From Clostridiaceae bacterium (GTDB lineage: Bacteria > Bacillota > Clostridia > Oscillospirales > QAMX01), in NCBI GenBank assembly GCA_018384365.1, contig JAHAYX010000037.1, positions 1 through 39,827 of the forward strand: a DNA stretch of 39,827 nt, given 5' to 3'. Under the pieces are notes generated by a model, which had not been told where the DNA came from, did no database searches, and saw only the letters and a program-made list of their open reading frames with translations. Each line of letters opens with the position of its first letter. Position 1 is the first letter of the stretch. The position numbers and the translations under genes were made by a program. Below, in pieces: positions 30,243-39,827 of the stretch.

Positions 30243-33200
30243 ACTGCAAAGCTATACACAGATGGCCGAGCAGGTGGCCGCCGGGCTGACCGGCAGCTAC
30301 TTGCGGTGGACGGCGTTTCTGACCACCGCCGCCCGGTTGTATAAGTACCCGTTCCCGGAGCAGATGATGATTTTTGCCCAGCGGCCCGATGCTACCGCCT
30401 GCGCGGAATATGACCTCTGGAACAATACGATGGGCCGTTATGTGCGGCGCGGTTCCAAGGGAATTGCTCTCCTGGATGACAGTGGTGACAGGCCGCGCCT
30501 TAAATATGTGTTTGATGTTTCCGATACCGGCGGGCGTGAAAACGCCCGCCAGCTCTATCTCTGGCAATATCGACCGGAACACGAAGCACCGGTAATAGAG
30601 GCTCTGGAAAAAGCCTATGATATTCCCGCAGAGTACGGTCTTGCCGACCAACTGGAGAAGGTAGCTGCCCGGCTTGCCGATGAATATTGGACAGAGAACC
30701 AGCGCGACATCCTCCGCATCGTTGACGATTCCTTCCTGGAAGAATATGATGATTTCAACATCGGAGTGGCTTTCCGAAGCGCCGCAACCGTCAGCATTAC
30801 TTACGCGCTGATGTCCCGCTGCGGGTTGGAGCCGGAAGCCTACTTCGAGCATGAGGATTTCCTGAATATCTTTGATTTCAATACTCCGGCTACCGTTACC
30901 GCTCTTGGTACGGCAGTCAGCAAGTCCAGCCAACAAGTGCTGCGGCAGATTGGCACAACCATCAAGCACTATGAATATGAAAGGAGCCAGGCAAATGAGC
31001 GAACTGAATTACATCCAGAACGGGGATTATCAGATTCCCACACTGATCTTGGAGGAACAGCCCCCGCAGAAGCCCTTGGGCAAGTACGGCAGAATGCGGA
31101 AAACCTATCTGAAGGAACATCGGACGGTGCTTTACAACAACCTTCTTCTGACCGGGAAGCTGACAGCGCACCTGCAGGAGATCGACGAGGCAGCGAACAG
31201 CCGTCTGGAGCAGATGATCCCAGAGCTGGCGAAAGCGGCAGGCGCAACGGAGAGCCTGAAAGCCAGCGACCCGATGCGCTGGGTGGGTTTGATGAACACC
31301 TGCAAGGCCCAAGCGGAGGAGATTATCCTGACGGAGCTTATCAACAACTGACATTAAACCTGTTCCTGCCCGAACAGGAGCAAATCCAGATCATCCAGCA
31401 AGCGGAGAGCGTAAAGCAAGCGCCCTCCGCTTTGTCATTTTCCCAGGCAGATATTGACGCTGAATTACGGAATGGCAGCGGCACAGAGGGCGGCAAGCTG
31501 CGTATATATGCGTTTTATCAGCATCAGCCAGATGCCAAAAGCGCCGCAGCTTTCCTGAAAGAAGAATACGGCTGGTTCGGTCACAGCCACACATTTCTGG
31601 ATGGGGACCGCGGTTTTGCAGAATATTCCCCCAAGGGCATGAAGCTCCAGCACTACGACCCGCACTATGAGAAGAACTACACATGGAACGCTGTGGAAAA
31701 GCGTCTGCGGACGCTCATTTCTGAGGGCAGTTATCTCACCGATGCGGAAAAAGCGGAATATACCGATCTGGAGCGTGACTACGCCGGTGTCGGCGGTGTT
31801 CCCGTTCCACACCCGCGTGCTGGCTTTCCCCGCCCGGAGATTCCTGCTGTCGAAGAACCGTCTGAGGCTGTTTGGGATTACAACGCCATCAAGGAGGCTC
31901 ATCCGGATGATATTGTGCTGTATCAGATGGGCGATTTCTATGAGATCTACGGTGAGGACGCCAAAAGTGCCAGCGAGAAACTGGAACTGCATCTGACCAC
32001 ACGCCCCATCCCCGGTAGTGGCCGCGTTCCCATGTGCGGCATCCCGGCCCATCAACTGGAGCAGTATGTAGAGCAGCTGCGGGACGAATATGATGTGACC
32101 ATTTCAGCCATTGACGCAGATAACGGCCAGCGGAAAGTACACTCGGTCCTGTCCATCGACCATGAAGCGGAGCGGGCCATCAACGCCCATGAAGCAAAAT
32201 ATGGTGCGGACGGTTGGCGGGCATTTCCCGGCAACAAGCCGACACCCACGGTTCGGGAACTCTACGACCAGTATAAGCCCATGGTTTCCGCTGCTGTGGT
32301 GGCGGATGAAGCCTACCGTAACGCCTGCCGCAATTCTGACCGGGAAAACGCCTATCTGGAAGGTGCTGCCGCTGTCAAGCGGGCCGTCCTTGCCTCCGGG
32401 GATATGCAGCTACTCCGTCTGTATTCCGACATGACGGAGTTTCACAACCGGCTGAATCGTGAGGTGCTGGACGAAACCTATCCCAGGCTGCAAAGCCAGC
32501 CCCGGTCCATGTCTCAGGAAGATATTGACGATGCGCTGCGGGAATGGAACGGCAACCCCGAAAGCAAACGAGCTGTGGTACGGTACATGGAGCAGCACGG
32601 GCGGGAAAAAGATACCGCCGCATGGCTTTCCAAGGAATACGGCGGCGACCCGAGCAAGCCCCTGCATTTCACCCTTGCCGATACGGACACGGATGTGGTC
32701 ATGCCCTGGCCCAAGGTCCAGCGGCGTATCGCCCAGCTTATCAAGGAAGATCGTTTTTTCACAGAAGAAGAACAAGACCGCTTTGATGATATTGACCCTA
32801 TTGCTATCCGGGAAGCCCTGGAACAGCGTGGTATCGTTGATGGTCAGGTAGTTGACCCCGAAAAGCTGGATCAGGACCCGTTTATCCGGCAAGTGACTGC
32901 CGATGCGGACCGCATTTCCCAGGAAGAACAGGCTCAAGCTCCCGATCTGTCCGGCCAGCTCATAACCCGCCAGGGTGATACCATTACTATTGGGGATGGC
33001 GATGCCTCCCGTGAGATCGACATTACCGTAACCGATGAGGAGTGGCAACAGATTCAGGATGCGCTTCCCGACACAGCAGGCCGTAGCCAGCAATTTTCCT
33101 CTGAAACCGTGGCTGTTTATCCGGGAGACAAGAACGGCCTGCCCTATGATGTGGTCATTGAGCGGCTTCATGTGGAGGAACCTGAGCATGACCCACCAAG

Positions 33201-36084
33201 CCAAGTTTCCGCAGAAAACTTCCGTATCACAGACGATCATCTGGGTGAGGGCGGCTCAAAAGCGAAGTTCCGTATGAATGTGGACGCTATCCGCACCCTG
33301 CAGGAAATTGAAGCACAAGGACGCAGCGCCACCCCTGCCGAGCAGGAGGTCTTGTCCCGGTATGTGGGCTGGGGCGGCCTTGCCGATGCCTTTGATGAAA
33401 GCAAGCCGGGTTGGGCCAATGAGTACCAGGAGCTTCTTACGCTTCTGACTCCGGAGGAATACGCCTCTGCCAGAGCATCTACCCTGAATGCCCACTACAC
33501 CAGCCCCACGGTCATCCGCGCTATTTATGAAGCTGTCGGCAACATGGGCTTTACCGCTGGCAATATTCTGGAGCCAGCCTGCGGTGTCGGCAACTTCTTC
33601 GGTATGCTGCCGGAGGAAATGTCCGGCTCCCGGCTGTACGGTGTAGAGCTGGATTCCGTCAGCGGACGCATCGCAAAGCAGCTCTACCCCAAAGCGGATA
33701 TTACGGTAGCCGGTTTTGAAACCACCGACCGGCGGGATTTTTACGATCTTGCCATCGGAAACGTGCCGTTTGGACAGTACAAGGTATCTGACCGGGCCTA
33801 TGACAAGCTGGGGTTTTCCATTCATGACTACTTCTTTGCCAAGGCGCTGGATCAGGTGCGGCCGGGCGGCGTGATCGCTTTCGTGACCTCCCGTTACACC
33901 ATGGATAAGCAGTCCTCGGAGGTACGCCGCTATATTGCACAGCGTGCCGAGCTGCTGGGAGCCATCCGGCTGCCCAATAATGCGTTCCGGGCCAACGCGG
34001 GAACTGATGTTGTCTCCGATATTATCTTTCTGCAAAAGCGTGACCGTCCCATCGACATTGAACCGGACTGGGTGCATTTGGGACAAAACGAGGATGGCTT
34101 TGCGATCAACAGTTACTTTGTGGACCACCCGGAGATGATTTTGGGCAGGCAGACCTCCGAAAGCACCCAATATGGCAGGCAGGACTTCACGGTTGCACCG
34201 ATTGAGGGGCTGGAGCTGGCCGATCAGCTCCATGACGCTGTGAAATACATTCGCGGCACCTATCAGGAAGCTGAGCTGCCGGAGCTGGGTGAGGGTGAAG
34301 AAATCGACACCTCCATCCCGGCAGACCCCAATGTGAAAAACTACTCCTATGCTGTAGTGGACGGCGAGGTGTACTTCCGGGAAAACAGCCGCATGGTAAA
34401 ACCGGACCTGAACGCCACCGCCGAGGCCCGCATCAAGGGCATGGTTGCTCTCCGCGACTGTGTGCATCAGCTCATTGACCTTCAGATGGACGAGTACACA
34501 TCGGACTCCGCTATTCTGGAAAAGCAGGGGGAACTGAACCGATTCTATGATGCGTTTTCCGCCAAATACGGGCTTATCAATGACCGAGGAAACCGGCTGG
34601 CCTTTTCGGACGATTCTTCTTACTATCTCCTGTGTGCGCTGGAAGTGCTGGACGAGGACGGGAAGCTGGAGCGCAAGGCGGATATGTTCACCAAACGTAC
34701 CATCAAGCCCCACAAGGCTGTGACCACGGTGGACACCGCCAGCGAAGCCCTTGCCGTTTCCATTGCGGAAAAAGCCAGGGTGGATATGGAGTATATGTCC
34801 CAGCTGACCGGTAAACCCACCGAGGAAATTGCGGCCGAGCTGACCGGCGTAATCTTCAAAGACCCGGCCTATGGCAGCGATCCGCTTTCCGGCTGGCAGA
34901 CCGCAGACGAATATCTGTCCGGCAATGTCCGTCAGAAGCTCCGAGCCGCACAGCGGGCAGCGGAACGCGATCCGGCTTTTGCCGTCAATGTGGAAGCCCT
35001 AAAAGCAGCACAGCCCAAGGACCTGGACGCATCGGAGATCGAAGTTCGCCTGGGTGCTACCTGGATTGATAAGGAATATATCCGTCAATTCATGTACGAA
35101 ACCTTTGACACGCCCCGGTATCTGCGCGGCTCCATTGATGTGAACTATTCCGCTTACACCGCCGAGTGGCAGATCACCGGCAAGACGCAGATACCCTACA
35201 ACAACATCGCGGCCTATACCACCTATGGCACAGACCGCGCCAACGCTTACCGCATCCTGGAGGATTCTCTGAATCTCCGGGATGTTCGCATTTATGACAC
35301 TGTGGAGGACGCAGACGGCAGGGAGCGCCGCGTACTGAATGCCAAGGAAACCACCCTGGCCGCACAGAAACAGCAGGCCATTCGGGATGCCTTCAAGGAC
35401 TGGATTTGGAGAGACCCGGAACGGCGTCAGGCCCTGGTACGCCAGTACAACGAGGAAATGAACAGCACCCGCCCCCGCGAGTATGACGGAAGCCATATCG
35501 TTTTCTCCGGTATGAACCCGGAAATCACCCTGCGGGAGCATCAGAAAAGTGCTATCGCCCATGTGCTGTACGGCGGGAATACGCTGCTGGCCCATGAAGT
35601 AGGCGCAGGCAAAACCTTTGAAATGGTTGCCGCTGCCATGGAATCCAAGCGGCTGGGCCTGTGTCAGAAATCCATCTTCGTGGTACCAAACCACCTGACT
35701 GAGCAATGGGCCTCTGAGTTTCTGCGGCTATATCCCTCCGCCAACATCCTTGTGACTACCAAAAAGGACTTTGAGACCCACCGGCGCAAAAAGTTCTGTG
35801 CCAGAATCGCCACCGGCGACTATGATGCAATCATTATTGGCCACTCCCAGTTTGAACGTATTCCCATCAGCAAGGAGCGCCAGGAACGACTTCTTCAGGA
35901 GCAGATTGCAGAAATCACCGAGGGTATTTCCGAGGTGGAATCAAGCGGCGGCGAACGGTTTACCGTCAAACAGTTGGAGCGTACCAAACGCGGGTTGGAA
36001 GCGCGGCTTGAAAAGCCGCAAGCCGATCACAGAAAGGATGATGTGATTACCTTTGAACAGCTGGTGTTGACCGGTTGTTTGTAG
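30232..36084 (+). pseudogene. methylase-helicase, 5' part of a frameshifted giant gene
   Basis: 1950 residues; ATG 30232 after AAGGAGG. Order: N-terminal domain found in this family (to about 255); a Gly/Pro/Glu-rich linker (255-375) that overlaps tnpV; two related domains (about 400-515 and 760-855), separated by a MutS-I-like domain (about 557-635: IVLYQMGDFYEIYGEDA, PMCGIPAHQLEQYVEQL); an N6-adenine methylase with LEPACGVGNFFG (1113) and GNVPFG (1176); then the SNF2 helicase start with GAGKT (about 1791). The frame ends ITFEQLVLTGCL-stop. Relatives read FEQLGVDRLFVDEAH. One missing G near 36063 explains the shift. The complete gene would run to 38141, about 2636 residues. In such elements it is thought to counter restriction during transfer. 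Confidence 0.85.
30995..31351 (+). CDS. tnpV: TnpV family protein, nested in another frame of the giant gene
   Basis: 118 residues in frame 2, entirely inside the frame-1 giant gene. ATG 30995 has AAGGAG (30981-30986) at 8 nt. It contains the TnpV landmarks: PLGKYGRMRKTYLKEHR, LLLTGKLTAHLQEIDEAANSRLEQMIPELAKAAGATESLKA and MRWVGLMNTCKAQAEEIILTELI. Frame 1 across the same DNA is a low-complexity linker (SDSHTDLGGTAPAEALGQV and RRGSEQPSGADDP). This is convincing overlapping coding. TnpV function is unknown; it is restricted to mobile elements. Confidence 0.85.
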   Translation: MSELNYIQNGDYQIPTLILEEQPPQKPLGKYGRMRKTYLKEHRTVLYNNLLLTGKLTAHLQEIDEAANSRLEQMIPELAKAAGATESLKASDPMRWVGLMNTCKAQAEEIILTELINN

Positions 36085-38141
36085 ATGAGGCGCACAATTA
36101 TAAGAATTTGTTCCTCTACACCAAAATGCGGAACGTGGCTGGCCTATCCACCACGGATGCCCAGAAATCCTCCGATATGTTCGCCAAATGCCGCTACATG
36201 GATGAGATCACCGGGAGCCGTGGCGTGGTCTTTGCCACCGGCACCCCGGTCAGTAATTCCATGACCGAGCTATATACCATGCAGCGGTATTTGCAGTATG
36301 ACCGGCTGCAAGAGCTGGGCATGACACACTTTGACTGCTGGGCTTCCCGATTTGGAGAAACCGTCACTGCCCTGGAGCTGGCTCCGGAAGGAACCGGCTA
36401 CCGGGCAAGAACCCGCTTCTCCAAGTTCTTCAATCTGCCGGAGTTAATGACCCTGTTCAAAGAAGTCGCGGACATTAAAACCTCCGATCAGCTGCATCTG
36501 CCGACGCCGGAGGTGGAGTATCACACGGTTGTGGCAAAACCCACAGAGCATCAGCAGGAAATGGTGCAGGCCCTGTCTGAACGCGCTGCCCTGGTACATG
36601 GAGGAACAGTAGACCCTTCCACCGATAATATGCTCAAAATTACCTCAGATGGCCGGAAACTGGGCCTTGACCAGCGGATTATCAGTCCGCTGCTGCCCGA
36701 TGAAGCAGGCACCAAAGTCAACCAGTGTGTTGCAAACATTATGCAGATTTGGCGGGACGGGCAGGATGAGAAGCTGACCCAGTTGGTATTCTGCGACATT
36801 TCCACGCCAAAACCGGCACCGTCCAAAAAAGTTGCCAAAGCCGCCAGCGGAAATCTGGACAGCCCGGAGATTCACGCTTTAGAAACTGCTAGTTCCATGC
36901 CGGAGCCGGAACCGGAATTTTCCGTCTATGAGGACATCCGCCAAAAGCTGATTGCCGGGGGCGTACCACCGGAGCAGATTGCTTTCATCCATGAGGCCAA
37001 TACAGAAGTACGGAAAAAGGAGCTGTTCAGCAAGGTGCGCACCGGCCAGGTGCGCGTTTTGATCGGCAGCACATCCAAAATGGGAGCCGGAACCAACGTC
37101 CAGGATCGCCTTGTGGCACTCCATGACCTGGATTGCCCTTGGCGGCCCGGCGACCTGGAACAGCGCAAAGGCCGTATTGAGCGCCAGGGAAACCAAAATG
37201 AGCGTGTCCATGTGTTCCGTTATGTGACAGAGGGTACGTTTGACGCCTACCTCTGGCAGACCGTGGAGAACAAACAGAAGTTCATTTCACAGATCATGAC
37301 CAGCAAAAGCCCGGTGCGCTCCTGTGACGATGTGGATGAAACGGCACTGTCCTTTGCAGAAATTAAGGCGTTGTGTGCCGGTGATCCCCGCATCAAAGAG
37401 CGTATGGATTTGGAAGTGGATGTATCCAGGCTGAAGCTGATGAAAGCCGACCACCAAAGCAAACAGTTCCGGCTGGAGGACAATCTGCTGAAATACTTCC
37501 CGGAACAGATCGAAAAGAACAAGGGCTTTATCGCCGGGCTTCAGGCAGATATGCAAACTCTCGCCACTCATCCGCACCCGGAGGACGGATTTGCTGGAAT
37601 GGAAATCCGGGGTGATACGCTGGTAGACAAAGAAAACGCCGGTGCCGCGCTTTTGGATGCCTGCAAAGAAGTAAAAAGCTCCGAGCCGGTGCAGATAGGC
37701 AGCTATCGGGGCTTTACCATGTTCGTCAGCTTCAACGCCTTTGAGAAACAGTATGAGCTGACGCTGCGGGGAGAAATGAGCCATAAAGCAATGCTGGGTG
37801 CTGATCCGCGCGGTAATCTGATCCGTATTGACAATGCACTGGCACAGATGCCTGGGCGTCTGGCCAGTGTGCAGGCTCAGCTGGACAACCTCCACCAACA
37901 ACAGGAGGCAGCCAGAGCCGAGGTTGGCAAGCCGTTTCCCCACGAACAGGAGCTTCGGGAAAAATCCGCAAGGCTGGCAGCATTGGATATGGCGCTGAAC
38001 ATAGACGGCAGAGGACGTTCGCAGCCGGAACAGTCTGCCATTACCAAAAGTGAACGGCTTTCCGTGCTGGACAGGCTGAAAACGCCGCCGGTTCACGGAA
38101 CACCGGAACGGCCACACAAGAAAGAAATGGAGGTAAGATAA
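36075..38141 (+). pseudogene. methylase-helicase, 3' part (helicase core) of a frameshifted gene
   Basis: Up to 688 residues in frame 3, continuing the helicase of the gene at 30232. It begins at the Walker B box VDEAHN, then FATGTPVSNSMTELYTMQRYL (motif III). The C-terminal helicase lobe has LIGSTSKMGAGTNVQDRL and the motif VI arginine fingers WRPGDLEQRKGRIERQGNQN. A coiled, Lys/Glu-rich tail follows. The frame has no own ribosome site and starts mid-domain (TTG 36075), so it would not be made independently. Walker A and Walker B are split between the two pieces, so both would be inactive unless frameshifting occurs. Confidence 0.85.
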
Positions 38142-38142
38142 C

Positions 38143-39231
38143 ATGAACAATCAGGAACTAAATACGGCGCTCTATGAGAAGATGTTTGCTGAACAGGACA
38201 CCTACCGGAAGTGGCTGCTCACGCAGCCCCCGGAGGAAATATTAAATCACACCTATGAGTACACCATCCGGGAGGACATTCTGCTGTCGCTGGAGTATCA
38301 CGATCTGACGGACGCCCAGGCTGCCGCGCTTTTGAAATCGTCCACTCCGCTGGCAGATGTGTTCAAGGAATTTGACCACAGGGAAACCGACCACATGGAT
38401 CAGATTTTCTATGCGATGGGGGAACGGGCAGACGATATGCTGGAGGCGGAGGAAAAACAGCGGCGCATCCTGCGGGAGACCCCGGTTTATCGTTATCCCG
38501 CGAGCTATGCCCGTGAGCATGATGAGCTGGAACAATACCGGGCCTCTCACAAGGCAAATATGGCTTGCAAGGAAGCCATTGAAGCGGCGATTTCCGCCCA
38601 TTACAGCGATAACCGGTTGGGCAAGCAGGCTGCGCTGGAGGTAATCGAAGCCTTTGGCATGGATCGCACCATGTATGTTCTTGCCAATACTGTCCGGCAT
38701 AAGGACTGGGACGGACGGATCTCCCAGGACAATAAGAGGTGGGCCATGACAATTCCTGTTCATGCGGACAGGAATCAATGGGGCGATGACCGCAACACAG
38801 AGTTTGTGGTGGACAAATCCCACCCTGGTCTGACGGACCTTTTTGTGAATCAGGTGCGCCGGGAACAGCTTCTGCGGACGCCGCTGACCAACGAAGAAAT
38901 CCAGCAGGAGGCCGAACGGCTGCTTTCGGCACTTCAAGCCCCAAAGGAACCCAACAGTCCCAACGGCACACACTTCATGGCGCAGATCTCGCCGGACTTT
39001 CTGGCGCGGGCTTCCACCAAGGATACGGACCGGCTCATGGCAACGCTGCCGTTTCGCTCCACCACATTCTCTGGCCTCAATGACCGCAAAGGCCATTTTG
39101 TCCTGATTACCAAAGACGAGGACCGGGACCAGCCGCTCAGAAAGCCCCGTCGTTCTGTGCGGAAGGATCTTCAGAAAATGCCGGATGGCACAAAGAAACC
39201 TGCTGTCAAACGGCGTGAACCGGAGCGATAA
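38143..39231 (+). CDS. DUF3848-DUF3849 fusion protein
   Basis: 362 residues; ATG 38143 begins 1 bp after the previous stop, with AATGGAGGTAA upstream. Residues 1-95 are DUF3848 (MNNQELNTALYEKMFAEQDTY, REDILLSLEYHDLTDAQAAALL). About 118-230 are DUF3849 (VYRYPASYAREHDELEQYRASHKANMACKEAIEAAI, ANTVRHKDWDGRIS). The C-terminus is basic. These domains occur in conjugative elements next to the methylase-helicase. Function unknown. Confidence 0.88.
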   Translation: MNNQELNTALYEKMFAEQDTYRKWLLTQPPEEILNHTYEYTIREDILLSLEYHDLTDAQAAALLKSSTPLADVFKEFDHRETDHMDQIFYAMGERADDMLEAEEKQRRILRETPVYRYPASYAREHDELEQYRASHKANMACKEAIEAAISAHYSDNRLGKQAALEVIEAFGMDRTMYVLANTVRHKDWDGRISQDNKRWAMTIPVHADRNQWGDDRNTEFVVDKSHPGLTDLFVNQVRREQLLRTPLTNEEIQQEAERLLSALQAPKEPNSPNGTHFMAQISPDFLARASTKDTDRLMATLPFRSTTFSGLNDRKGHFVLITKDEDRDQPLRKPRRSVRKDLQKMPDGTKKPAVKRREPER

Positions 39232-39235
39232 GCCT

Positions 39236-39577
39236 ATGGCAGCGAAGCGAAACCGGGATGTGCAGCTGAATTTCCGAGTCTCTCCTCATGAGCTGGAATT
39301 GATCGAAACCAAGATGGCTCAGATTGGTGTCAAGAACCGGGAAGCCTATCTGCGAAAGATGGCGATTGATGGGTATGTGGTCAAGCTGGATTTACCGGAG
39401 CTGCGGGAATTGGTTTCCCTCTTGCGCTACTCCAGCAACAACTTGAACCAGCTCACCAAGCGGGTGCATGAAACCGGGCGGTTTTATGATGCAGATTTGG
39501 AGGATATTCTCCAAAAACAGGATGCAATCTGGGCGGGGGTGAATGAGATACTGTCGAAGTTCAGTCAGCTTTCGTAA
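39236..39577 (+). CDS. mobC: MobC-like relaxosome protein
   Basis: 113 residues from ATG 39236, 4 bp after the previous gene. Ribbon-helix-helix start RDVQLNFRVSPHELELIETKMAQIGVKNREAYLRKMAIDGYVV, then the MobC box LRYSSNNLNQLTKRVHETGR. MobC binds the origin of transfer and helps the relaxase nick it. The relaxase gene should lie just downstream, outside the window. Its presence suggests the element may still be mobilisable. Confidence 0.9.
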   Translation: MAAKRNRDVQLNFRVSPHELELIETKMAQIGVKNREAYLRKMAIDGYVVKLDLPELRELVSLLRYSSNNLNQLTKRVHETGRFYDADLEDILQKQDAIWAGVNEILSKFSQLS

Positions 39578-39598
39578 CAGGGAACCAATCCCCATTTG

Positions 39599-39638
39599 CG
39601 GAGGGTGAACGGCGTTTCCTGTCGTTCCCCTCCGCTCT
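39599..39638 (+). terminator. terminator after mobC
   Basis: GCGGAGGG near 39599 pairs with CCCTCCGC near 39625, followed by TCTTTT. A G-rich loop separates the arms. It could also be a conserved oriT-region stem. Confidence 0.5.
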
Positions 39639-39729
39639 TTTCTGCTATCCGGCGGCATCCTTGCGTTTCTTTGAAAATTACAGTACAAATAAGGTAAGAA
39701 ATGCTTTGACAGACAAGGAGGTTCTTCCT

Positions 39730-39827
39730 ATGAAGGTTGTTTTGAAAGTTTTGATGGCTCCGATCATCCTGACGCTGACGCTTTTCGTCTGGATTTGCTC
39801 CGGCATCCTGTATTGTTCGGCTTTTAT
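39730..39827 (+). CDS. small membrane protein, cut by window end
   Basis: ATG 39730 follows AAGGAGG (39715-39721) at 8 nt. The 32 visible residues begin MKVVLKVLMAPIILTLTLFV and continue as one hydrophobic helix. Comparable short membrane proteins precede the relaxase in related elements. The 3' end is missing. Confidence 0.7.
   Translation, partial: MKVVLKVLMAPIILTLTLFVWICSGILYCSAF

Noticed and set aside
39601-39710. Origin of transfer between mobC and the small membrane protein
   Set aside because: Position and stem fit, but I can see no nick motif, so I list only a terminator-like hairpin.

Overview
The window looks like the chromosome of a spore-forming, gut-type clostridium, most likely Oscillospiraceae/Ruminococcaceae. 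This rests on the moderately high GC, Gram-positive AGGAGG ribosome sites, sigma-A promoters, a spoIVB gene, an elongator Met/Glu/Val tRNA cluster and clostridial glycoside hydrolases. No rRNA or marker gene is present, so the genus is a guess.

Bases 1-23,120 are host chromosome. They hold a lipoprotein and a small cytosolic protein (1-2179); an ArsR-controlled cassette of repressor, ArsP-type permease and Cys-rich thioredoxin-like protein, with matching operator palindromes before repressor and permease (2391-4247); a cupin gene; and a hemicellulose locus made of an AraC regulator divergent from GH43 and GH95 enzymes, with a GH10 xylanase behind its own promoter (5036-11254). None of the three hydrolases has a signal peptide, so they probably act on imported oligosaccharides. 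Next come a DUF2798-like membrane protein behind an apparent promoter-terminator leader, a DUF1538 membrane protein with a tandem PII-like partner (minus strand), three tRNAs, a ferritin-like protein, an alkyltransferase-like protein without the active Cys, a PiT phosphate transporter with its DUF47 partner, a 495-bp non-coding stretch with RNA-like structure, a membrane diguanylate cyclase, a minus-strand YdcF/ABC-permease pair, and spoIVB.

spoIVB keeps His, Asp and Ser of its catalytic triad but stops abruptly at the motif GAVTHV, where the protein family normally continues. From there to the window end (39,827) the genes belong to a Tn1549/CTn-like integrative element: parA, parB, two small paralogous proteins, a DUF6017-type replication protein, a DUF4406-like protein, a PcfB gene, an ArdC/YodL/DUF4316 protein, TTRAP, a giant methylase-helicase, DUF3848-DUF3849, MobC and the start of a small membrane protein. 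The simplest reading is that the element is integrated in the 3' end of spoIVB.

The element looks damaged or reduced. PcfB is cut off and joined to an AT-richer piece of unknown origin, and the coupling protein and type IV secretion genes expected next to PcfB are absent. The giant methylase-helicase gene carries a one-base frameshift just before its Walker B box. Its linker contains a complete TnpV gene in another frame with its own ribosome site. The relaxase, the recombinase and the right end lie outside the window.

All calls come from reading sequence and protein motifs by eye; no database search was run.
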